Below, piece after piece: positions 25,696-32,900 of a stretch of DNA of 33,101 nt. Where the stretch lies: the NCBI GenBank assembly GCA_002729765.1, contig PBYV01000040.1, positions 1 through 33,101 of the forward strand. The letters are read 5' to 3'. The stretch is from Acidimicrobiaceae bacterium (lineage in GTDB: Bacteria; Actinomycetota; Acidimicrobiia; Acidimicrobiales; MedAcidi-G1). The notes under the pieces are model-generated. The model worked only from the letters and a program-made list of their open reading frames with translations, searched no databases and was not told the DNA's origin. The stretch's first letter is position 1; each line of letters begins with the position of its first letter. A program made the position numbers and the translations under genes.

Positions 25696-25995
25696 ATGGA
25701 AGACAACAGAGATTTACTGGAAGAGTACCGGTCAAGCATCGACAATGTTGATGCTGCTCTGATTCATTTACTCGCTGAACGGTTTCGTATAACTCATCAA
25801 GTTGGTGTCTATAAGGCCGAGAATGGTTTACCTGCTGAAGACAAAGAAAGAGAAGCTGAACAGGTTAAACGAATGCGTGAACTGGCAGAAGATGCCGGCA
25901 TAGATCCTGTATTTAGCGAAAAATTTCTACGTTTTATCATTGAAGAGGTAATCAGACATCATGTCGAGATCGATACTGATACTTCTTCTGATTAA
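25696..25995 (+). CDS. aroQ: Chorismate mutase, AroQ class
   Basis: This 99-residue, all-helical protein rearranges chorismate to prephenate for phenylalanine and tyrosine synthesis. Residues placed as in E. coli AroQ, shifted by one, are Arg12, Arg29, Lys40, Asp49, Arg52 and Glu53 (YRSSID, LLAERF, VYKAENGLP, EDKEREAEQ); the position of the E. coli Gln88 holds His here. I chose the ATG at 25696, preceded by GGGGAG at six bases; a longer in-frame TTG start at 25672 lacks a site. It is a stand-alone domain, not fused to prephenate dehydratase or DAHP synthase, as in many actinobacteria. It is monocistronic, with a hairpin over its stop codon. Confidence 0.9.
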   Translation: MEDNRDLLEEYRSSIDNVDAALIHLLAERFRITHQVGVYKAENGLPAEDKEREAEQVKRMRELAEDAGIDPVFSEKFLRFIIEEVIRHHVEIDTDTSSD

Positions 25996-26034
25996 CGCTC
26001 AATCTTTTGAGCATTTTAAGGTTTGAGCGTTAAT
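25991..26034. terminator. Hairpin between convergent chorismate mutase and diiron oxidase genes
   Basis: ATTAACGCTCAA (25991-26002), overlapping the chorismate mutase TAA, is exactly complementary to TTGAGCGTTAAT (26023-26034). An alternative inner hairpin pairs GCTCAA (25997-26002) with TTGAGC (26007-26012) around a TCTT loop, so two exclusive folds compete. The spot lies between converging genes and probably serves as a bidirectional terminator, although no long T-run follows. Confidence 0.65.
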
Positions 26035-26039
26035 TGCCT

Positions 26040-27215
26040 CTAGGCGTCTTCTTTATGAAAGATCTCATGTGCCGCTTCTCGCACCTCTTCATCTTTGTCT
26101 TCAAGACTCTTGTCAAGATCAAAGTCTTCATATTCTGAGCCTGTATCAACCCAGTCTTCAAACTCGATTACGCCTATTTCAGTGAAACGGTCACGAAGCC
26201 ATGCGTCTCCTGCATCAAGAAGTCCAAGTTTTTTGCAGTTAGGAACTATTTTTGAAAACAGCATGCGTTGGAAGACTTTTAATTCTTCAGGCATTTCGAG
26301 CTGGTATTTAACCATTTCTTTAACATCAACTCCTAGCTTTTCCCACATCTCTTGACGTAAGAAACGGTCTCTCATGCGAAGTGCAGCTTCGAATGTGAAC
26401 TCTTGCCTTTCACGGATCTCTTTAGCATCCATATCCTTGTAAATCTCTTGAAGACTTAAAACCCCGAATGCGACATGTCTGGCTTCATCGGACATGACAT
26501 AACGAAGCAATTTTTTGAGAAGAGGTTCTTCTGTAGTTTGGTGCATGAAACCAAAGGCTGCTAGAGCTAGTCCTTCAACCATTATTTGCATCCCCAGATA
26601 GGTGATATCCCAACGACTGTCGTTGATTATGTCATCGAGTAGGGTTTTTAAGTGGTGATTAATCGGATAGTTGATTCCACCCATTTTCTGATCGAGGTAT
26701 TGAGCGAACACTTCAACATGTCTTGCTTCATCGAGCACCTGGGTAGAAGCGTAGTATTTAGCATCAATCCAAGGAACAGTCTCAACTATTTTTGCCGTGC
26801 ATAGAAGCGCTCCCTGTTCACCATGCATGAACTGTGAAAGACTCCAATTGAGAGATTCGACTGCCATTTCCTGCCACTGCTTGTCAGAAAATTTATGAAG
26901 AGGGGATTTAGGATTCTCTTTGAAGTAATCAGCCTCTAAAGGATTTGCTGGGAGAAGCATGGTGTATGGGTCCACTTCGATGGACCAGTCAAGATCAGTT
27001 TGACCGTTCCATTGTGAAGTTTTTGCTTTTTCATACAAACGGTCAAGAGAAGCTCGTTCTCCTTTGTCATAACCCCAGGTGAAGATCGCATCAGCGTTAT
27101 CTTCCACGGTGTGTATTAAGGAAGTTACGTCCTCATTCCACACTGAATACTCAGTTATTCTTTCTGGGTCATTAGCATATTCTTCGGTGCTTTGATTAGT
27201 TTCTACTGTGGTCAC
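26040..27215 (-). CDS. Ferritin-like diiron oxidase
   Basis: This 391-residue protein has the complete diiron ligand set of ferritin-like carboxylate oxidases: Glu133 (HGEQG), Glu163 and His166 (DEARHVEVF), Glu214 (MVEGLALA), and Glu244 and His247 (SDEARHVAF). The twin DEARH motifs mark a four-helix bundle that activates oxygen. Size and pattern recall R2-like, AurF-like or fatty-acid desaturase-like oxidases of actinobacteria, but I cannot name the substrate. It starts at GTG (27215), with GGAGG seven bases before it, two bases after the TetR stop, so it is co-transcribed with and probably controlled by that regulator. The C-terminal tail is highly acidic. Confidence 0.88.
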   Translation of the reverse strand: MTTVETNQSTEEYANDPERITEYSVWNEDVTSLIHTVEDNADAIFTWGYDKGERASLDRLYEKAKTSQWNGQTDLDWSIEVDPYTMLLPANPLEADYFKENPKSPLHKFSDKQWQEMAVESLNWSLSQFMHGEQGALLCTAKIVETVPWIDAKYYASTQVLDEARHVEVFAQYLDQKMGGINYPINHHLKTLLDDIINDSRWDITYLGMQIMVEGLALAAFGFMHQTTEEPLLKKLLRYVMSDEARHVAFGVLSLQEIYKDMDAKEIRERQEFTFEAALRMRDRFLRQEMWEKLGVDVKEMVKYQLEMPEELKVFQRMLFSKIVPNCKKLGLLDAGDAWLRDRFTEIGVIEFEDWVDTGSEYEDFDLDKSLEDKDEEVREAAHEIFHKEDA

Positions 27216-27217
27216 GA

Positions 27218-27817
27218 TTATCCTCCGTGGGTTTTCGTTTCGGTATTAATAAATGCTTCAATTACTAGATTTATAACTGTTGTCCAGTCATCTCTGGAAG
27301 GGAGTTCCAGTCCAATGGTTCTGGTTAAGGTCATTCCAAATCCAATCGCATGAGCCAATCTCATTAGTGCAAGTTTGTTTTCATCTTGCTGCGGGGCTGC
27401 TTCTTCAATTAGCTGACCAAGTTTATTTTCTTCACTTTGTAAAACATGACGCAACCGTTCGGCGAGCTCAGGGTCACGTTTTGCTGCAACTACAGCTTCG
27501 AGAAAAAGTCCCGTTCCATCTGAAAGGTCATCTAGAAGATGGTCTCCGAGATGGGAGAGCACGTCGACAGCTGATGCATTCGAATGAAGTGAGTTGAGTT
27601 GTGTCAACAAATGTCTATCTACTGCATCAATAAGAAGTTCAGCTTTTCCGCTATATCGACTGTAAATTGCTCCAGTTGTGACTCCTGCACGGCGAGCTAT
27701 CTCAGCTACACCTGCTTTTTCGTAGCCATTTTCTGCGAAAACCTCTGCAGCTGCATGAAGAAGACGTTCTTTTAGCTCATCTTGATCTGTATGCGTTAAT
27801 TCAGTTGCAAGAGCCAT
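27218..27817 (-). CDS. TetR-family transcriptional regulator
   Basis: This 199-residue repressor has an N-terminal TetR DNA-binding domain (ERLLHAAAEVFAENGYEKAG, then VAEIARRAGVTTGAIYSRYS at residues 37-56) and a helical ligand/dimer domain. It heads a two-gene operon with the diiron oxidase. A near-perfect 23-bp palindrome overlaps its own -10 element, so autorepression together with control of the oxidase is likely. The promoter geometry implies the mRNA starts at or next to the ATG. The inducer is unknown; a fatty acid or lipophilic compound would fit many relatives. Confidence 0.93.
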   Translation of the reverse strand: MALATELTHTDQDELKERLLHAAAEVFAENGYEKAGVAEIARRAGVTTGAIYSRYSGKAELLIDAVDRHLLTQLNSLHSNASAVDVLSHLGDHLLDDLSDGTGLFLEAVVAAKRDPELAERLRHVLQSEENKLGQLIEEAAPQQDENKLALMRLAHAIGFGMTLTRTIGLELPSRDDWTTVINLVIEAFINTETKTHGG

Positions 27818-27820
27818 GGA

Positions 27821-27851
27821 TCGATAATAACGGTTATTATCGAAATGTCAA
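27821..27851 (-). promoter_or_regulatory. TetR promoter with overlapping palindromic operator
   Basis: Reading on the minus strand, a perfect TTGACA (27846-27851) and TATTAT (27824-27829) are 16 bases apart. Only six bases separate the -10 from the ATG at 27817, which predicts a leaderless transcript. An operator with arms TCGATAATAAC (27821-27831) and GTTATTATCGA (27833-27843) around one central base covers the spacer and the -10. Repressor binding there would block RNA polymerase. Confidence 0.85.
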
Positions 27852-27884
27852 GTCATGGTCAGTCAATTCAAGGTCGTAGAAGTT

Positions 27885-28472
27885 TTAAGCGAGAGTCGCT
27901 GCTAAATCTGACTCCAAGGCGTTTCTTTGCTCTTTTGAAAGCTCAACTTCTCCCGCCAAGTCACCAAATGTGCAACCAAGAGCGATGGCAGGCTCTTCAG
28001 TAGCAAAATTTAGGTATTGAACTGCAGATAGTCTTCTATCTCCTACTTGAGTCGAATCGTGTTGAGCGAATATTTTGTTACCTTTTTGGTCTAAAAGGTA
28101 TATACATTTTTCTAGCCCCATCCAACTTTCTAAAAGAGGCTTTCTGTCAGATTCTGCTTCAATTTCTATCAACAAGACACAAGCTAACTCTCCAGATTTT
28201 CCTAGAAAATTGTTGTAAGTACTTAGTTCTTCCAGGATCGCAGATTCTCTAGCAATTTTTTCAGCTCTCATGATTTCAAGAATCTGGTACCTGATCGTTT
28301 CATGATTTTCGAATAAAAAAGTTAGGTTTTCCCCTAGATGGATTCGGCGAGGTTTTTTTATTTCGAAAACTTTGCTTCGGATTTCTGCTCGATGATCTTC
28401 ATATGTTTGGTAGTCGATTATTTCTGATCGTTTCACGTGGTGTGATTGATTTTCAGAAGGTTTTTCAGTCAT
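27885..28472 (-). CDS. DUF3501 family protein
   Basis: This 195-residue protein matches DUF3501, a family of unknown function found beside rubrerythrin and Fe-S oxidoreductase genes. Typical segments are VKRSEIIDYQTYEDHRAEIR near residue 13, KKPRRIHLGENLTFLFENHE, IRYQILEIMRAEKI, ELACVLLIEIE, and DRRLSAVQYLNF near 145. There is no signal or membrane segment. Its ATG overlaps the upstream Fe-S gene by eight bases, giving strong coupling. It is the last gene of the rubrerythrin operon; a role in oxidative stress or in electron transfer with the Fe-S protein is inferred from this context only. Confidence 0.9.
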   Translation of the reverse strand: MTEKPSENQSHHVKRSEIIDYQTYEDHRAEIRSKVFEIKKPRRIHLGENLTFLFENHETIRYQILEIMRAEKIARESAILEELSTYNNFLGKSGELACVLLIEIEAESDRKPLLESWMGLEKCIYLLDQKGNKIFAQHDSTQVGDRRLSAVQYLNFATEEPAIALGCTFGDLAGEVELSKEQRNALESDLAATLA

Positions 28473-29826
28473 TAGCAGTTTCTTCTTCTATTTTGTCAAC
28501 AGAATTGGGAAAACCAGAACTCTCGTAAGCTTTAGCCAAAATAGACATTGGATGCATTGGTCTTCTGTCAGAATGTTGGTCAAATTGCATTGCAGCCAAG
28601 GGGCAATCAGTCGCCCAGATTTCTGCGGAACTTTCTGACATCGAATCGAAGGATTTTTTTCCAATTCGTACTGAAGCTTCAAATCCCTCGGTCTTCATGG
28701 CATATGTTCCGTCGTGACCACAGCATTCCATCGTAGTGTCGACCTTAACTCCTGGGATTTTGCGAAGAAGATCACGAGCCTTGAAGCCGATTGACTGGGC
28801 TCTCAAATGACACGGAGTGTGATAGCTCACTTTTTGAGGAGATGAAGAAAAGTCAGTATTAAACCTTTCTTCATCTCTTAAAGACCAAAGGTATTCACTT
28901 GGGTCAGCAATATTCTCAGCTACCTTTAACGCTCGATCTTTATCTTTAGTAGAGACGAGTTCAGGGTATTCCTGTTTCAACATCATCGAACAAGTTGGAT
29001 TAATAGCTATAACTTTTTTACCTGCTTTGACATGTGGTTCGAGTATGTCAAGGTTACGGGAAGCAAATTCTCGCATACTTGCAAGATCTCCAGATTCCCA
29101 AGCAGGCATTCCGCAGCATTCCAATCCTTTTTCACAAGTTACTGAAACTTCATTTTTTTGCAAAACGGTGACAGTATCTTGACCTATTTGAGGTTCGTTA
29201 TTTTCCACGTAGCAAGTTGGGAAAATTACCACTTCACCTTCAGAAGGGTTGCAGATTAGATTTTTTGATTCCGCCCAGGAAGAAAAAGTTTTTTTCGGAT
29301 AGCTAGGGAGGTTTTTATCCCGATGAATACCGACTAGTAATTCTAAAAATTTTCTATGCAGTCGGCTTCTTTGATTCAGTTTGTCTGCAATACCCGAAGT
29401 GCGACGGATAATTTTTGCAGTTTTTTCTGGATTACCGAGAATTTTACTTCTGAAGGTAACACCTTCTCTCACTGTTCTCTGTGCTTTATATCTATGAACT
29501 AGTTTTGGGAAATCTAATAGAAATTCATGGTTTTCCCTTACCGTATAGGGGCACTGAACCTCGCAGAGCTTGCACTGGAAACAAGTGTCCATAACTTGTT
29601 CAGTTTCGATTTCAGATATTTTTCTTACATCACCATCGTGTCGGTCATCTATAAAGGAAAAAAGGATTGGGAAACTATCGCAATACTTGAAGCACATTCT
29701 GCATCCATGACAGATTTCAAAAGTACGGTCAATTTCCAGCGAAAGGGCATCAGTGTCCCAGTAAATATCTTCTGAAGGTGAATATGAGATCCCCTCTGTG
29801 GGGGAGTAAGAGATGGGTTCACTCAC
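28465..29826 (-). CDS. Fe-S oxidoreductase, GlpC/HdrD-like
   Basis: This 453-residue cytoplasmic protein carries electrons through Fe-S centres. Two 4Fe-4S ferredoxin motifs are visible: Cys39, 42, 45, 49 (CHGCRMCFKYC) and Cys82, 85, 88, 92 (CFQCKLCEVQC). Two CCG-type domains follow, with GLECCGMPAWESGDL and then SYHTPCHLRAQSIG plus MECCGHDGTYAMK, as in heterodisulfide reductase D and GlpC. The start is GTG at 29826 with GGAG six bases before it. The N-terminus repeats ISYSPTE / ISYSPSE. It lies between rubrerythrin and DUF3501 genes, a conserved trio, suggesting it passes electrons to or from rubrerythrin. Its TGA stop is a true stop, embedded in the DUF3501 start. Confidence 0.9.
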   Translation of the reverse strand: MSEPISYSPTEGISYSPSEDIYWDTDALSLEIDRTFEICHGCRMCFKYCDSFPILFSFIDDRHDGDVRKISEIETEQVMDTCFQCKLCEVQCPYTVRENHEFLLDFPKLVHRYKAQRTVREGVTFRSKILGNPEKTAKIIRRTSGIADKLNQRSRLHRKFLELLVGIHRDKNLPSYPKKTFSSWAESKNLICNPSEGEVVIFPTCYVENNEPQIGQDTVTVLQKNEVSVTCEKGLECCGMPAWESGDLASMREFASRNLDILEPHVKAGKKVIAINPTCSMMLKQEYPELVSTKDKDRALKVAENIADPSEYLWSLRDEERFNTDFSSSPQKVSYHTPCHLRAQSIGFKARDLLRKIPGVKVDTTMECCGHDGTYAMKTEGFEASVRIGKKSFDSMSESSAEIWATDCPLAAMQFDQHSDRRPMHPMSILAKAYESSGFPNSVDKIEEETAND

Positions 29827-29891
29827 GGTTTTCTCCGAGGTTTTCGAATATAATTTTCAAAATTTGTGAGTGAGTCTGTCTCAATTAATGG

Positions 29892-30320
29892 CTAACTGAT
29901 TCCATCTAGAAGTGACTGAAATCTTCCTGCATGAGCTTTTTCGGCTTTTGCGAGAGTTTCAAACCAGTCAGCTATTTCTTCGAAACCTTCTTCGCGTGCA
30001 GTTTTTGCCATTCCTGGGTACATCTCGGTGTACTCATGGGTTTCACCAGCTACAGCTGCAGCTAGATTTTCAGGTGTTTCCCCTATTGGCAATCCGGTAG
30101 CAGGGTCTCCGGCAGACTGCATGTAGTCAAGATGACCATGAGCATGACCTGTTTCACCTTCTGCGGTATCTCTGAAATTTCCAGCGATGTCCGGATATCC
30201 TTCGATGTCCGCAACCTTTGCGAAGTAAAGGTATCTACGATTTGCCTGCGATTCTCCGGCAAATGCGGCTTTTAAGTTCTCGTGGGTCTGGGTTCCTTCG
30301 AGGCTCACTTTATTCTCCAT
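29892..30320 (-). CDS. Rubrerythrin-type diiron protein without rubredoxin domain
   Basis: This 142-residue protein is a rubrerythrin four-helix bundle that reduces hydrogen peroxide at a diiron site. Ligands are visible at Glu23 ([10 protein letters not shown]), Glu56 and His59 ([10 protein letters not shown]), Glu93 and Glu97 ([11 protein letters not shown]), and Glu127 and His130 (AEKAHAGRF). The C-terminal rubredoxin domain of classical rubrerythrin is missing; the Fe-S protein 65 bases downstream may supply electrons instead. No ribosome site is clear before the ATG, but a promoter is. The call to the family is secure; the peroxidase role is inference from the family. Confidence 0.92.
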   Translation of the reverse strand: MENKVSLEGTQTHENLKAAFAGESQANRRYLYFAKVADIEGYPDIAGNFRDTAEGETGHAHGHLDYMQSAGDPATGLPIGETPENLAAAVAGETHEYTEMYPGMAKTAREEGFEEIADWFETLAKAEKAHAGRFQSLLDGIS

Positions 30321-30340
30321 TCATTATAGATTTAATTCTT

Positions 30341-30368
30341 ATTCTAATTCTAGAGGGTTAATTTTCAA
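30341..30368 (-). promoter_or_regulatory. Candidate promoter of the rubrerythrin operon
   Basis: On the minus strand TTGAAA (30363-30368) and TAGAAT (30341-30346) are 16 bases apart, 20 bases upstream of the rubrerythrin ATG. A second TATAAT lies almost against the ATG but lacks a partner -35. The gap of 109 bases to the SelW-like gene holds nothing else but a weak five-pair hairpin (30402-30416). Confidence 0.45.
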
Positions 30369-30429
30369 GAACTCAGGATTGATTTGTGAGATAAGACACA
30401 GGGAAACAAAATTTCCAATTAAGGAGAGG

Positions 30430-30678
30430 CTATTTATTCAACAATTTTTCAAAAAGTGCACTGATTTCGCCATTTTCGGCTTGTCTCCCAGTCTCATGTT
30501 TCGAATAGATCAGTTCACCGTTAACGGCCACGTCAAAGATGCCACTTCCACCCGGTATGAGCCGCACATCTTCTATCACTTGTTGATGGTTTCTCAATAA
30601 ATCTTCAACTGTGCTCACGGCATAGCTTGAATAATCTCAAGAAAGACAGTAAGTGATCTCGACTCTATATTTGGCCAT
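30430..30678 (-). CDS. SelW-like Rdx-family selenoprotein (CxxU)
   Basis: Read through one in-frame TGA (30637-30639), this frame gives 82 residues starting MAKYRVEITYCLSU, with Cys11 and selenocysteine 14 forming the CxxU redox motif of the SelW/SelT/SelH (Rdx) thioredoxin-like family. The rest shows Rdx features: LIPGGSGIFDVAVNGELIY, SKHETGR, ENGEI. If translation is started at the GTG at 30618, after the TGA, only a 62-residue fragment lacking the active site is obtained. The ATG at 30678 follows the lipid kinase stop by nine bases. From memory the actinobacterial Cys form has YCxxCDYS at the same place, so Sec replaces the second Cys. It is a small cytoplasmic thiol-redox protein; the partner is unknown. 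Confidence 0.9.
30604..30631 (-). promoter_or_regulatory. Candidate bacterial SECIS element of the SelW-like gene
   Basis: On the minus strand after the recoded TGA, UUCAA (30627-30631) pairs with UUGAA (30604-30608). After a bulged G, CUAUGC (30620-30625) pairs with GCACAG (30609-30614) with one A-C mismatch. The loop is CGUGA (30615-30619), with G in its second position and beginning 17 bases beyond UGA, close to the spacing in E. coli fdhF. The geometry fits a SelB-binding hairpin. Confidence 0.65.
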
Positions 30679-30687
30679 AGATTCACA

Positions 30688-31578
30688 TTAGCCTCTTCCA
30701 GGTGGCCGGTTGTCACCCCCCGCTACATTTATTGCACCTTTTTGAACGACAATTTTCGTCGGAAGTTCACCAAGTTGTTCTCCATCACCACGTATTATTC
30801 CTGTTCCCGCTATTTCAATTTCGGAAGCTTCATAAATGGAGACCTTGGGGTGATCCATATGGTCGCCTGTTCGAACCTTTAAGAAAGATCTCAATAAATC
30901 AAACTTGCCGACATCACCAATTATGCAGACATCTAAAAGACCGTCGGATGTAGAAGCGTCAGGACATATTTTCATACCTCCCCCGAAGAATGCAGAATTT
31001 GCGACAATTACAGCAGCAGCTTTTATCTCTAGGCTTTCATTGTCGAGTTTTAGTTTGTAGAAGTTGGGTGACATTACTGGAAGTTCCATAAGGGTGGCGA
31101 ATGTATAGCTAGACGAGCCTTTGGGAAAACGTAGAGTGTTAGCACGTAGATTTACGGCAGCAGGAAAACCACAAATGGTGCTAGTGGCAACAAAAGTCGA
31201 GCCACATTTGATTAAATCAACCTCTATAGCAGGTGATAAGGCCTTCTGCGCCTGTTCAAATAATCCGCCAGAATCTAAACCTAAAGATCTAGCGAAATCA
31301 TTTCCAGTACCGACAGGGATTACTCCTAGTGTGGTGCCCGTTCCAGCTAGCACATTTACAGTTTGGTTTATCAAACCGTCGCCTCCGACAGTGACGAGCC
31401 TGTCAATGCCAGAATTGACTGAATCGGTTGCTACTTCTACAACTTTGCTTCTATTTTCGGGTATGAGAAGGTTCACCTCAGCACCTAATTCATTCAACAA
31501 ATCTTTCAATTTTTCAGCAATAGAAATCGCTTTACCTTTACCGGCTAAAGGATTAACAAGAAGTGACACTTTTATCAT
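30688..31578 (-). CDS. Diacylglycerol/lipid kinase family protein
   Basis: This 296-residue protein belongs to the DAGK catalytic family (DgkB/YegS), phosphorylating a lipid such as diacylglycerol or a sphingoid base at the membrane. Key motifs are VNPLAGKGK at residue 8, the nucleotide loop VGGDGLINQTVN at 64-75, and IPVGTGNDFARSLG near 87. A DGLLDV element and GDGE near the end are also typical. The second Gly-rich motif has GGDGL in place of the usual GGDGT. It is preceded by a palindrome and followed by the SelW-like gene in the same operon. A role in phospholipid turnover is likely. Confidence 0.9.
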   Translation of the reverse strand: MIKVSLLVNPLAGKGKAISIAEKLKDLLNELGAEVNLLIPENRSKVVEVATDSVNSGIDRLVTVGGDGLINQTVNVLAGTGTTLGVIPVGTGNDFARSLGLDSGGLFEQAQKALSPAIEVDLIKCGSTFVATSTICGFPAAVNLRANTLRFPKGSSSYTFATLMELPVMSPNFYKLKLDNESLEIKAAAVIVANSAFFGGGMKICPDASTSDGLLDVCIIGDVGKFDLLRSFLKVRTGDHMDHPKVSIYEASEIEIAGTGIIRGDGEQLGELPTKIVVQKGAINVAGGDNRPPGRG

Positions 31579-31581
31579 GAT

Positions 31582-31602
31582 CTAATGATGACTCATTGTT
31601 AG
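31582..31602. promoter_or_regulatory. Imperfect palindrome in divergent promoter, candidate operator
   Basis: The 21-bp element CTAA-nn-ATGA-C-TCAT-nn-TTAG is symmetric at 16 of 20 arm positions and lies in the 54-bp gap between the divergent lipid kinase and cupredoxin genes. It begins three bases from the kinase ATG, a layout like that of the TetR operator in this window. One regulator could serve both genes. The A/T-rich context weakens the case. Confidence 0.4.
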
Positions 31603-31632
31603 TCTTAAGTGATGGATGAAGCGAGGAGAGTC

Positions 31633-32004
31633 ATGAAAATTAGAAAATGTACTGGGATAGTAATGGCAGCTCTATTGTTGATCTCATGTGGAGGTAGTGC
31701 GGAAAAAAAGGCAGTTGCTCCACCTATGGATGGAGTGGTGCGTGTAACAACCTATGACAGCCAAAAATTTGATGCTGAAATGTATGAAGCAGAAGAAGGT
31801 CTAGTGAAGATTGAGTATTTGTTAGATGGTTTCCAATCTCACACTTTGGTTATAGAAGGCATGGAAGATGATTTTAAGCTCGAGGTAGGGGATGAAAAAA
31901 CAGCCCTTGGTGAAATAGAGTTAAAAGCCGGCCGATACATCCTTTACTGCGATATAGCCGGTCATAGAACTAGCGGCATGGAAGCAAAACTATTAGTTAG
32001 TTAG
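31633..32004 (+). CDS. Cupredoxin-like copper-binding lipoprotein
   Basis: This 123-residue protein has a lipoprotein signal (LLLISCGG, lipid Cys19) and a plastocyanin-type domain. The four type-1 copper ligands are visible: His70 (QSHTLVI), Cys106, His111 and Met116 in YCDIAGHRTSGM. It would carry electrons or copper outside the membrane. I chose the ATG at 31633 because AGGAG lies four bases before it and a proper signal peptide follows; longer in-frame starts at 31609 and 31612 lack that. It diverges from the lipid kinase and converges on the PuuD-like gene. Partner oxidases are not in the window. Confidence 0.88.
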   Translation: MKIRKCTGIVMAALLLISCGGSAEKKAVAPPMDGVVRVTTYDSQKFDAEMYEAEEGLVKIEYLLDGFQSHTLVIEGMEDDFKLEVGDEKTALGEIELKAGRYILYCDIAGHRTSGMEAKLLVS

Positions 32005-32036
32005 AGTTTTACCTCGCAAAAGATAAGGGTTTTTGT

Positions 32037-32777
32037 TTAAGCGAGTATTTCAAAAAGCAGATACAGAACCAATGTTATGAGAAAACCCCATTTGATTGTG
32101 TCTTGATGTTTTTCTAAAACAACCTTGTTGACACTGCTGTCATAACCACCGATCTTGCCAAGAGCTGATAACTGCATGACAAGCCAAATCACAGCAAAAA
32201 CAATCCATAAAACTGCTCTAGTCCCACCTTCTGGATTTTCAAAGTTAAGCCCAAAGTGGCTTGGCCACATCATAAAGAAAATAAGCGGTATCGAGAACAG
32301 GGTATTTACACGACTAGCGCGACCGGCTCTTTTAGCTGCTGCAGGAGCTTCAGAGTCAGCTTCGCCACCCTCGCTCACTGTAACTGACGAACCGATAGCG
32401 ATTTTCTGTGCAGGCCAGATCACCATCCATACGTTTGCAGCCATAGTGGTTCCAAGAATTGCACCAAAAGCAATTCCCATGCCTGGAGCGGAACGCCAGT
32501 AGTCCATATCGTGGATTAGTTCCTGATGAACCAATATCCATATTCCTGATACCCAGGTGAGCATTGCCGCCCAACGGAACCACCAAAGTGTGCGCCAAGT
32601 AATTTTTCGTAGAGCTTCTCCGCGAGAGGCATCGCTCATTTCTCCAAATGCTGCACCTTGTATAAAGTTAAAGAAATACAACAGGCCTATCCAGGTGATT
32701 CCACCTAGGTAGTGGGCGTAGCGGCCTAGTGCTTGGCCTCCGCCGGAAATTCCCATCCAGTCATTAAAAAGTTCCAC
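32037..32777 (-). CDS. PuuD-like integral membrane protein
   Basis: This protein of about 246 residues has several membrane helices and resembles the membrane domain of urate hydroxylase PuuD, without the cytochrome c domain of the full enzyme. PuuD-like parts are ALGRYAHYLGGITWIGLLYF, WFRWAAMLTWVSG, ANVWMVIWPAQK, and ASRVNTLFSIPLIFFMMWPS. I start it at GTG 32777, preceded by AAGGAGAGG, rather than the TTG at 32840 which has no site. A role in purine degradation is possible from family; haem or quinone electron transfer is as likely. It converges on the cupredoxin gene and diverges from the P450 at the window end. Confidence 0.8.
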   Translation of the reverse strand: MELFNDWMGISGGGQALGRYAHYLGGITWIGLLYFFNFIQGAAFGEMSDASRGEALRKITWRTLWWFRWAAMLTWVSGIWILVHQELIHDMDYWRSAPGMGIAFGAILGTTMAANVWMVIWPAQKIAIGSSVTVSEGGEADSEAPAAAKRAGRASRVNTLFSIPLIFFMMWPSHFGLNFENPEGGTRAVLWIVFAVIWLVMQLSALGKIGGYDSSVNKVVLEKHQDTIKWGFLITLVLYLLFEILA

Positions 32778-32900
32778 AGCCTCTCCTTGTCTGGGCTTGA
32801 GCGACAAGGAAATAATGGCACGTAGAATGCTCGAAGACAATAACCGGACATATAAATTTCCGAATTTTTATTAAAGAAAGTTTGGCGTAAGATTAAACAC

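Noticed and set aside
27888-27900. Terminator hairpin at the end of the DUF3501 gene
   Set aside because: Only five pairs (AGCGA/TCGCT) with a three-base loop inside coding sequence and no T-run.
32005-32036. Terminator between the cupredoxin and PuuD-like genes
   Set aside because: Only short, broken pairings such as CTCGC/GCGAG and CAAAA/TTTTG; not convincing enough to list.
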